A DNA stretch of 64,000 nt. Origin: Cycas panzhihuaensis (lineage: Eukaryota; Cycadophyta). Below are positions 34,315-43,986 of this stretch, in pieces. The notes beneath the pieces were generated by a model. The model was not told the DNA's origin and searched no databases. It saw only the letters and a list, made by a program, of their open reading frames with translations. Positions within the stretch are counted from its first letter, which is position 1. Each line of letters starts with the position of its first letter. The translations under genes and the position numbers were made by a program. The DNA is taken from contig CM041465.1 in assembly GCA_023213395.1 (NCBI GenBank), positions 237,591,741-237,655,740 of the forward strand, written 5' to 3'.

Positions 34315-36235
34315 ATGGACAACCACAAGAACATCGAGGTTTCCATGATGAGCTTTGTCAAGATGATATCATGGGGTGATAAGCAAACATTGGGATGCTA
34401 CGTGTTATTAAAGATCATCAAGACGTTGCAATATGCATCTGATTAGCACCTCCTAGTAGATATACTCTGTTATTAGGACTGCAGGCAGCATGTCTTCCAC
34501 CTTCCCTAAGTGGAGGACATCACTATCACACTAAGAGACATTAGGAGGATCTTGGGAGTACCAGTGGGAGGACCGCTAACATCATTGGGCATATTTCCTA
34601 GTACCGATGATACTCACACAGAGGTAGCCATATACTTTACTAGACAGGGTAGGTGGGACCAACGAGGGGTGTTAGTGCAGACTATGGTAATGTCATAGAT
34701 TTCTCAGGTAAGGAAGCTTATTATATTAGGCATTCTATTCTGGATTTCCCACAAAAAGAATTACAGGGACGTACTAGGCAATTGGATGGCCATGGTTAGG
34801 AGGTGTGAGGCTGGGGAGAGATTGGATTGGGCTACCTTGATAACAGCAAATATGATCGCACATCTAGACACTGTTAGGGTGGCAGGGAGAGGAGGATTCT
34901 CACGTTGTACCCTACTACAGTATTGATTTTCTTATCACTTTGGGATGGTGGCACTACCAAGAGGGCCTTATCCTATCTTGACATGAGTTCCCATGGTACA
35001 CAGGTGATAGACTCGGTTTAGAGGGACTAAGGACCAGGTCCACATTAGGAAAATAATGGAGATGACATCGTTGGACCTCCTCACCATGAAAGACTATACA
35101 GTGGACCCATATAGAGGGGTGCATTAGGATAGCGATGATGAGGTAGGGGGCTTAGGAGGTGCTCCTGAAGAGTGTAGAGATAATGATGTAGGTGATAGGG
35201 TAGGCCCATGAAGAGTTGTTAGTAGAGAGGTAGGTCCCTCAAGAGCTACTAAAGGAGAGGCAGGTCCATCCAGAGCTACAGGAAGAGAGGTGAGGCTAGC
35301 TAAATCTGTAAGAGGAGCTAAGCCACTACCACAGAGGGAGAGAGGAGCAGGTAGGGCCCCGAAAGCAAAAAAAGTAATGGTGGCAATAATGGAGGTGGCC
35401 ATAGCCACAACAGATAGAGGAGAGGATATGGGAGAGGTTCCAATAGGCTAAGAGGTAGGAGAGGTGGTACCAGAGGCTAAGGAGGATGGTCCAGTAGCTG
35501 AGGGAGGTCCCATATAGGAGGTGGTCATCCGAGTCGAGGAGTCAGCCATCCTAGGAGGTAAGACATTACCCTTTCCTGACGTCTTTCGACCACTAGGTGA
35601 TTAAATAGTTTGCTTTGATTTGATTTTGAGGTTTTAATATATAGATATATAAACTTGCATTTTGTGTATAATTTGACAGGAGCAGTAGAGATGGCAAGGT
35701 TGGTGGAGGCAATAGTCGAGCAGATATTCTCACAGATCTATGCAAAGGGACAGCCTCCTATTTAGGCTAGAGAGGAGCCTCGATTGGAAGAGGCATATAT
35801 AGTAGAATTTACCCCATTGATCATAGCCAAGGATGTGTGGCCAGTGGAGTCCTAGGCACTCTGAGTGAGGGCTTGATAATTATAGGGGGAGCTGGATGGG
35901 ATCCGTATGGAGAGGGACCAGGCAGTCATAGAGAGGGACATCTTATGAGGTCAGGTCTAAACACTAAAGGCTTAGGGAGGAGGAGTAGTAGGTAGTAATA
36001 CATAGAGCTACATCAAGATATTCATGCTGGATGAGAGGCTCTGAGGAGTGGAGTGAGAGAGGGATCATATCCAGACATGATACGATTAGCTGGTGGAGTA
36101 GATGGTTGTGAGGTCATCACAGAGTAGGACTCAGACTCATACGATAATGATAACCCTTAGGATGCCTCAAGATGGGGGGAGTAAGGTAGGCAACTCGCAA
36201 TAATAATGGAGGAGCTTAGGAGATATATGGTCTCT
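34315..36235 (+). pseudogene. T5 antisense gene: PMD-like protein with coiled coil
   Basis: It lies on the strand opposite to gag-pol. The frame from ATG 34315 reads with TAG/TAA interruptions. FHLP is followed by VEDITITLRDIRRILGVPVG at about 34510-34570, matching the plant mobile domain signature (FHLP-x-GEMTxTLxDVxxLLGLPVxG) of MAIN/MAIL-type proteins and transposon relatives. WISHKKNYRDVLGNWMAMVR and ERLDWATLITANMIAHL follow. At 35170-35550 a Gly/Pro/Arg repeat linker holds GPSRATKGEAGPSRATGREV. An intron at 35558-35679 follows, then AVEMARLVEAIVEQIFSQIY and a charged coiled coil (GELDGIRMERDQAVIERDIL) at about 35890-35950. Homologous start text extends upstream of the ATG (IIIMDN against IIIVDN in T6), so a 5' exon is likely. 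The protein's role is unknown; PMD proteins act in the nucleus. Confidence 0.72.
35558..35679 (+). other. Spliceosomal-type intron in the antisense gene
   Basis: The donor is GAG|GTAAGA and the acceptor TTTGACAG|GA, 122 bp, T-rich with A/T-rich middle. It is a phase 1 intron: the split codon becomes GGA, and the frame then stays open for about 30 codons to a TAG. Without splicing the frame meets TAA after 16 codons. T6 has GAG|GTGAGA at the same place. The intron is in reverse orientation to the element's genomic RNA and so would survive retrotransposition. Confidence 0.7.
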
Positions 36236-37059
36236 TGGGGAGGGGTCACGCCAGCCAGGAGATAATACTCCCTAAGTGCAAGGATGCCAAGGAGCAGGAT
36301 GTATGATTCATTTTGATCAAGAAAGCATTAGACCTCCAAGGAGTCACCATATGTTGATACATGATTGTACTCCTCCCTATAAGGATTCCATCTTCCCTAT
36401 GATGATGTACTATATTATTTTGTATGATGTGATTCATTATATATATAGATAAGGGCCCATTGGCACCCCATTTGATCCATGATGATGGTGTTATGATGTT
36501 ATATTTGTTATTTATTTATTTATATATTTATGCGTATATAGACATGGGTGCACAAGTATATGAAGGGCTATACATCATGATTATTTTAGTTTATTGTTAT
36601 GTGGTTTTTGTTATTAGATCACTTAGGTGGCACCTACACCTCCTTTTATACAGGACCACACTCATAGTGGGCACACACGACCATAATGAGTGTAGGTGAT
36701 AGGTACGTATGAGGCTAAGAGATGGAGAGCCATGTATGTCCATTAAAGGAGCATAAAGGACATGCAAAGAAAGCGACAATGAAGAGAAAGTATGGGTACT
36801 CAAGAATGAAGTCCTAGTTAGGGTGCATTTTTAGGCTCGGGAGCGATGAAAGCCTACATGTCTAATTTGGAGGAAAGGTTTTCCATAGGAGAGAAATAAA
36901 AGCTTCCATAGGAGGGACTACAAAGATAGGAAAGCCACCTTAAGCTGCCACTCCACCTATGGTTAGGGGTAATGGAGACATGTTGAGGGTGGTAGTTTAG
37001 GCTCATTTCAGAGTGAGAAGAGAGGAAACGGTGCTAATTCCACTTAGGAGTAGAGACAA
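36236..37059. other. T5 spacer between antisense gene and integrase
   Basis: It holds the 3' end of the antisense gene (its untranslated region would be here) and about 300 bp before the integrase stop. It aligns with T6 60690-61135. Features are A/T-rich with TATTTATTTATTTATATA at about 36508-36528. Short open frames (36460-36699, 36597-36803) share no domain with anything. Confidence 0.5.
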
Positions 37060-38169
37060 TTATGCATAGAATTTCTTTAGGAACTTACCATTGATAGCTT
37101 TTTCAAATTTGAGACCCTCTAGAGTTGCAATCCTATAGGCGTCGTTATCTAAGGTTTCAAGAATGATGAAGGGACCAACCCGTTTAGGTTCAAATTTGGA
37201 CAAGCAATCATAGAGATATTCCAACTTGAGAACGTGATCCCTGGGATGCAAAGGGTAGGGGCAAAGGTGTTTATTGTACATTCTTCATGCCCTAGCTTTA
37301 GAGGCAAGATTCACTTGATACGTGATCAAGCATCTCTCATCTAAAGCTTTGAGGTCTAGGAGTCAGTCCTAATAATAGGGCTTCTCGTCGATAAGACCCC
37401 TGAAGGGAAACTCTCAAGGAAGGGATTTCAACTTCTAATGGGAGGACCGCTTTAGTTCCATACACAAGGGAGAATGGGGTCATCCCTATAGCTATGTGGA
37501 TGGAAGTACGGTACTCCTATAAGATAGAAGGAAGTTGAAGATGCTAATCTTTTTAAGATTGAGTGATAATTTTCTTTAGGATATTAATAAGGGTTTTGTT
37601 AAAAGATTATATTTGGTCGTTAGACTAGGGGTAATAAGGAGAGGTAGTTTTGTGAGATATTCTAAATTTCTCACAAAGTTCATCCATCTCCTTATTATAG
37701 AAGGGGGTTCTATTATTCATAATCAAGACGTTAGGAACTCTAAATTGATAAATGATATGTTGGTAGATGAAAGTAGTTATCATCTTACTAAGAGTAGAGG
37801 ATAGAAGGACTGCTTCAGCTCATTTAGTAAAGTATTCTATCACAGTCAAGATGAACTTGCACTGCAATGAAGAAGATGGGGTTATGGCCCCAATGAGGTC
37901 TAATCTCCATTAGGAGAAAGGCCATGGAGATATGATAGGGTGTAAGGCCTCAAAAGGCAAACAGATGATGTTAACATGCTCTTGACACCGACAACATCAC
38001 AAGGCATAGGCGTGGCCATCTTTAAAGAGAGATGGCCAATAATAACACATGCAAAGGATCCTCTAGGCCATGGATTAGCCTCCAAAATGGCCCCTACAAA
38101 TTCTATTATGGTATTTGCATAGTATCTAACCCACCTCATTAGGATTGATGCAATAGAGAAGGATCCCAT
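37060..38169 (-). pseudogene. T5 integrase
   Basis: The zinc-binding part is at 38169-37900 (ANTIIEFVGAILEANPWPRG in one frame). The core follows at about 37830-37600 with SLINNRTPFY-like text and stops. The Tat signature [18 protein letters not shown] is at about 37470-37410. The C-terminal domain is open at 37281-37060: YNKHLCPYPLHPRDHVLKLE, then SKFEPKRVGPFIILETLDN, ending INGKFLKKFYA. That end is the usual terminus of Tat pol (NADAVKRYYx). No chromodomain follows. Confidence 0.86.
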
Positions 38170-38419
38170 TAAAAGACCTCTTGTATAATACCTCTTCTAT
38201 AAGGAAGTATTACCTGCCAGTAGCCCAAATACGTGACCTAACCTTGTCACTTACATCAGGATGATATTACAACTTGACAAGGTATTGCATAATATCCCCA
38301 TACCACTCATTATTATTCAATGGACGGGGAGATGAGTTTTGAATAGCAAAAATGGGTTCATCTGGCAAGGAATCATCAACAGGAGTGTCAGAGGAGTTTG
38401 GGATGGGGGTGTCAGTAAG

Positions 38420-38959
38420 TTATTCAATAACCACCATCCCTTTCTTCAATTTCCCATTAACAATTTGGAGATCAAATTCTTTAAGGAGGATGACCCACTT
38501 ATTAACCCTACCTATCAAGTTAGGTTGGGTTATCAAATACCTCAAGGGATCAGATTGGACGATCACTCGAGTAGTGTTTTTGAGCAAGTAGTGCCTAAAC
38601 TTCTTGGTAGCATGCACCAAGGAGAGGCATTCCTTCTTGGCAGTAGAGTAATTAATCTTGGTGGTAACTAGGGTATGGATGATAAAATAAATAGATTTCT
38701 CAGTTCTTGAGTCATCCTCCTAGGTGAGCATGGCCCCCAAGGACTCATTGGTATCTAAGCTATAAAGGATGAAAGGTCTATCAAAGAGAGGGGGCGCCAA
38801 AGTTGGGGTAGAAGCCAAGGCTCTCTTGAGCTCCTTGAAGAGTTCTTGGGACTTTGGAGACCAAATGAATGGGGCTCCTTTCTTCAATAGGTTAGTGAGG
38901 GGTTTCACATTTATAACAAAGTTTACCAAGAAATGCCTAAGAAAACCTAATCTACCCAA
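38420..38959 (-). pseudogene. T5 pol RNase H
   Basis: Two open pieces cover it. 38959-38720 reads GRLGFLRHFLVNFVINVKPL and RPFILYSLDTNESLGAMLT, with the catalytic Asp present. 38620-38420 reads MVHATKKFRHYLLKNTTRVI and continues into the tether (KWVILLKEFDLQIVNGKLKK). The stop between them is near 38719. The layout equals T2 5882-5472. Confidence 0.85.
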
Positions 38960-39790
38960 GAATGACTTGATTTATCATTGGGTCTTGGGAGGCAGCATGT
39001 CAAGGATGGCGTTGACTTTGTTAAGATCAATTTGGATTTCTTGTTTTGAAATAAGGAAACTAAGGAGTTTGCCAGTTATCACATCAAACACACATTTAAG
39101 AGGGTTTAGGCTTATATGGTATTTGCAACATTAGGTGAAGATGGCTCACAAATTGCTAGGATGGGCAGCCCTTACACGTGAAAGGCCCATCATGTCATTT
39201 ATAAAAACCTCAAGGGTTTTATTGATGACGTCATGAAAGATAAATTACATTGCCCTTTGATAAGTGGTGCTTACATTCTTGAGCCCAAAGGGCATCGCCT
39301 TGTAAGTGAAGGTACCCCAAGGAGTGGTGAAGGTCATTTTATAATGGTCTTTAGGGGAGATCTGGATTTGGTTATATCCAAAGAATCCATCTATAAGGGA
39401 CATGACTTTAAGTCCAGTCATTCAATTGATAATCTAATAGATGAAGGGAGGAGGAAGGTTATCTTTTAGACAAGTATTGTTAATATCATGAAAGTCAACA
39501 TATATGTGAATAGTCCCATTCTTTTTAGCAACAAGAACGATGTTCGATACCTATTTGGATTAGTTGATGGAAGTGATTAACCCCTCATCTAGGAGTTTTC
39601 CAACTTCTATCTTCATAGAAGCTAAAAGTTTTGGGTGAAGAGGGAACTATTTTTACTACATAAGGTAAACACCTAGAATGGTAGTGAGGTTGTAGGTGAT
39701 AATAAAGAGATCTATTCCCTTTATGTCAAAGTAGTCCCACGTGAACATATCATAGAATTCCTAGAAAAGAGGGGTGTATTCCTTCATTTC
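38960..39790 (-). pseudogene. T5 reverse transcriptase
   Basis: Readable motifs are KIEVGKLLDEGLITSIN, AKKNGTIHIYVDFHDINNTC, VMSLIDGFFGYNQIQIS (first catalytic Asp kept), FTTPWGTFTYKAMPFGLKNV and RAMLFIFHDVINKTLEV. The catalytic pair reads FINDMMG at about 39190-39170, so the first Asp of DD is Asn (GAT to AAT). With several stops, the copy is inactive. T2 reads SMDDMMG at this position. Confidence 0.86.
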
Positions 39791-40667
39791 GTCATGGGAA
39801 CATTCTTCTCCCACTTTGATGACTTTACTAAGGGCGAGGATGATGTCCTTAGTTACCCCCATACACATGGAATTCCCTTCCTTGAAGTGAAGAGGGACTC
39901 GATCAATATGAGAGGGCGAAGAAGAAGAAGATGGGTTTCGGTTGGCTAAGGGTGACTCGATGGCTAAGAACTTATAGTGACCAAGTTTATGGTGACCAGG
40001 AGGGAGATTGGGCATGGATCCCATTAAGTTCTCTAGTAAGACCTCATCATCCTCAAAGAAATCTATCCCATGGATAATCATGCTTCGAAAAGGCAAGGGG
40101 TGAGGAGTAATAGGAGCGGTGAAACCATAGCAGTCAACCCACCACTCAATGTAGTCAAGGGACTCTTCAGAAGAGTCAGAAGGTGACCTCTTGTGATAGG
40201 TGACAAGAGGATCCCTTACCTCATCACTCATGGATGGTGATGAAGTGGAAGATGAGGTGATATAGTAGATCACACAAGAAATAGGAGTAATGACATATGA
40301 CCCAGGAGGAGGACTAAGCTCCTCGATGGAAAAGGTTTCAGGTTGGGATTTGAAACAAAGAGAGTGCCCCCCTACTCATGTTTAAGAGGGATATGGAATT
40401 AGGGAGGTCCTCATCCTCATCATCAGACTTGTCATCATTGAGCATGGTAAGGTACCCACAGCTCCCTACACTAATAGGGGCAAAATAGATAAGGTTCAAG
40501 GAAGAAGAGGAAGGGCCTTCTTCTAGATAAGGAAAACTAGGAATGTCGATAGAACAAGTGGAAGCATGAGTAGATGGGCCCTGATCACCCTTTGCTTGGT
40601 CACAAACTACCTAATAGATTTGATGGGGTTATTTGGTGGGAGGAGGCTCCCAAGGAACAACCTTCAT
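39791..40667 (-). pseudogene. T5 PR-RT linker
   Basis: The open part 40273-39761 (170 codons) is Ser/Pro-rich at first (SSSTSSPSMSDEVRD), then FRSMIIHGIDFFEDDEVLLE and GSMPNLPPGHHKLGHYKFLA, ending in KVIKVGEECSHDEMKEYTPL, the start of the RT region. T2 carries similar text (GTKDIVLA/ATQDIVLA near 6810). It has no catalytic motif and is best seen as the variable polyprotein linker. Confidence 0.65.
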
Positions 40668-41132
40668 TCACCCCTCATGGATGAATTTGAGTTGCCCCAA
40701 ACGGGATAAGTACACAGCTCCCATTTGGTCAAGCCATGGGTGGCCCAATAAGAGGTTGTAGTCCACATCTACAATGAGGACTACGATATGGGTGAGGATG
40801 ATTTTATTCTCAAGAGTGAGAGGAATGGAAACCAGCCCCAAGGATGTATTTTTGCTACCATCGTATCCTTGATAACACCATGGGACCAGTTCAAAGGCAG
40901 ATATACTAAGCTCTTGCATGATGCACAAGGGTATAGCATTGATGAAAGAACCATTGTCCATGACAGTCCTTCGAAGGGTGCATTCAGGCATATCTATGGT
41001 TATGGTGAAGGGGTAGTGCCATTGACATTTCCTTTTATCAGTTAGAGGGAGATCTTTAAGATCAAATGAGATGATGGGCTCATGACTTGGGGCAACACCC
41101 AAGGCATGAATAGACGTGTCAACTAAACCCAA
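40668..41132 (-). pseudogene. T5 aspartic protease
   Basis: A 154-codon open stretch includes KRKCQWHYPFTITIDMPECT, the active site RRTVMDNGSFINAIPL, SIPLTLENKIILTHIVVLI and YNLLLGHPWLDQMGAV, then LGQLKFIHEG. The catalytic Asp is kept and the third Ser of DNGSS is Phe. The single domain is whole, and its protease fold could have been functional until recently; the upstream gag is broken. Confidence 0.86.
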
Positions 41133-41239
41133 AGTCTCTAAGAGAAAAGTGCATTACTCAGGACAGCTTCTTAAGACATCCATCATGGACATCCCTGCAA
41201 CCATGATGTGAAGCTCATTAATGATGAAGACGGGCTTCC

Positions 41240-43744
41240 CCTTCAGGGTAGGTTAGGGAAGCACCCTTTGGAAATCGTAATGTCTGGGGCACATGAAATG
41301 GTCTTGCAAAGAAGAAGGATCTCTAGAGGAGGGATCTCTAGAGGGGGGTCAAGATAAAGAGTAGAAGAAGAAGTGTTAGTTGCTTATTTGGCTACTTGGG
41401 ACTGAGTCAAGGTATATAAGGGTGTTTTCTCAAGAATTTAAATAACCCTCTTTCCCTTGTTTCAGGATCAAGAGGGGCAAGGAGTTTGATGGTGATTGGG
41501 GGAACTGAAAGAAGAGGAAGAGTTCCTTACACCCTTCCCTTTAGCTTGCGCAGGGCAAGGATTGGGAGATCTTCCTCAGTTTTAGTTGCCTTTTATTGAG
41601 TATTGTAATTACATTCCCCATGTTTGGAGAAAGGATCCTTATGGATGGGTTGGTCTAGATTGGCTCTGGACTCTTGTTTAGGGGAAGAGTCATGTTGTGG
41701 GGTGGCCTTAGGGTGTTGGGCTCTACATTATGAGTCTTCATGAAAGCATTCCCTATGAATAGGACACCCCTTCTTCTCTAAGGAAGAATCTGTCTTCCTT
41801 GTTTGAGAAGGATGGGTATTACCACCCTTAGGAGGTACAGCTTGAGAAGTTTGATGGATAGGTTTATGGGAAGTGGGTGATAAAGGGGCTTGGAGTTTAA
41901 GCTCCTTCATGGTACGTTCAAAAGAACATATGGTGGAAGTTAGGGGGTCCAAGGTCTTCTTTGTCAAATAAGATGAAGACCTAGGAGGTTGTTAGATTTT
42001 GGTATCATGAGGTGGAGGAGGTGCCTCATGCCATTGTGAGGACCTAAGAGGATTTTTGAGACCTACTTAGATCTCAATGGCCTCAAGAGCCAAGTACTTG
42101 GCTATGGAAGAGTCGCATGTTGTCATCCTCATCTTAAGGACTTCAATATAGACTTTAGGGAAAAGGGTATTAACAAAGAGATCTCTCTTTAACTCCTCAG
42201 GCAATGTTGCCTTCGTGGAGTGGAGAAGATCATGGAAATGTCTCATAAAATCATGATTCATCTCATCTTGACCTTGTTTAAGAGATAGGAGAGCCTTTAT
42301 TCTACTCTTGAAGGGATAAGCTACGTCAAAATAATTGACGAATTCATTAACAAGTTATTGGAATGAGTAAATAGAGTGTGTGGGAAGTTGATAAAACCAT
42401 TTGAGGGCATCACCTTAGAGCGAGCATGGAAAACGTTTCATTAGGATATGGTCGTATGCCCAATAATTGATGTACACCATAGAAAAACTTCTAGCGTGCT
42501 CTGTTGGGTCTTCCAAAGAGGTCCCATCGAATCTAGGCACCTTGGGAGGGTGAGGCAGTAAGTTAGTTCTCAGTGCCTTAATGAACAAAGGAGTTGATCT
42601 ATAATCCATGAAGGGGCATGCCTTTGACTAGACCATAGGATCAATGAAAGGTGGAGGAGGGTGGAGGAGGAGGTGGGCAAGGCTGCCCAAATCCTCCTTG
42701 GGAAACTTGGTTTGGAAGGGGATATACACTTCCTCCCATTTGATGGGAGGGAACAAATCCTACATTCAAAGGGATTAAAAGAGGAGCAGATGGATACGAG
42801 GGACCTATCCCTCCTTGAGGATATTCCCCTTGTTGAAATGAGGCTTAAGAGGGAGCACCTTAGGAGGGGGCTTTCCCTCCTTACGAAGGCATCACATAAG
42901 AAGGAGCATAAGAAGATGGAATAGAAAGGTGCGAAACTAGATTCTACTTATATGGGCCACCTGTAGGTGGTGCAATGACATGGGGATGCAAAGGATTTAT
43001 TCTATAAACAGGAAGAGGGTTCCTCTTACCGTGCCCCCATGGTTAACAGGTATATCCCGGGGGCACGTAGAGGGAAGGATCCCTAGGTTGATCTTGGGAA
43101 TGTGTTGGGATCAGTCCCACGTGGCTAGAAGTGGGGGCATACATAGGTCCCCTAGATCTAATGGGAGGCAGATAGATTATAGTTAGTTGAGGCATAGTCA
43201 TTTAGCAAGAGGGAGGCATACTCAACCCAAGTTAGGAAGAGGTGGTCCCTAAGGAAAATGGAACATAAGGATAAGAAGACGCAATGAGGGATACCCTCAT
43301 TGTAGGTAAGGGAGTCGAATGGGATGGATGAGATGGTGCAGATGTGGAGGAAGGAAGTGTTATGCTTTGTAAGATGTTATCCAACCACTTAGGACATGAT
43401 TAGAGGCTAGCAGCTTAGAAGCATTGGTTAAGCACTCCCACCACATCTATGGGAGGAGTATCCACTAATTCATACAAGCTCGATGGGTCCTTATATAAGG
43501 AAAAGCCCACAAGGGCAATCCTCATGAGGATCGCCACTAGGGTGATGATACTCTAAGGGAGAATATGCTTCCACCTCATGAGTGGAGAGGTGGTGGACTT
43601 AAGGGTGCTCTTGGTCACCCAGATAGAAGATAGGGTCCTCACCCTCTTAGGTGGGCCCTTGGAAAGAAGTAGGTGGTTGGTGGGACTTGAAGACAAAGGC
43701 ATGGTATGCCCAATCTGAAGGAAATCCTTCCATGGTTGAATCAA
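41240..43744 (-). pseudogene. T5 gag
   Basis: The N-terminal Pro/Ser-rich part (43744 to about 42700) is fragmented; T2 keeps it open as 280 codons. The capsid-like domain is at about 42609-42067: LPHPPKVPRFDGTSLEDPTE, HARSFSMVYINYWAYDHILM, then FMRHFHDLLHSTKATLPEEL and YIEVLKMRMTTCDSSIAKYL. At 41967-41728 is SFERTMKELKLQAPLSPTSH, then the Cys/His motif CPIHRECFHEDS. The C-terminal basic part runs to the protease. There are more than ten stops over 2.5 kb. Confidence 0.82.
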
Positions 43745-43965
43745 AATATAACGATGGAAGCAGATAGTAAAGGGAGTCTTCCAACAAATAAGGGAGGCCT
43801 CATAAATGATGAGAGAATCATTGCATACAAGTCTCTCATAAAGGTTGGAAGAAAAGGAGATGGTACAATAACAAGTATTAGGGGTTGCCTAATGAATCAA
43901 GGAGAGATATCGAAAGAAAGGTAGCACCAATAGATTAGGAAGAGGATAAATCCCCCTTACTGGAG

Positions 43966-43985
43966 GGTCCCCAGTATGGTCGCCA
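43966..43985 (-). other. T5 primer binding site
   Basis: TGGCGACCATACTGGGGACC starts one base after the LTR end. Plant tRNA-Arg 3' ends (…CCCCAG…GTCGCCA) pair with its first seven and its last six bases. The middle CATA differs from the tRNA-Arg(ACG) form I recall. T7 has the identical 20-mer at 63971-63990. Confidence 0.82.
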
Positions 43986-43986
43986 G

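Noticed and set aside
35124-35408. Minus-strand 94-codon Ala/Ser/Leu-rich frame.
   Set aside because: It is the reverse complement of the repeat linker of the antisense PMD-like gene.
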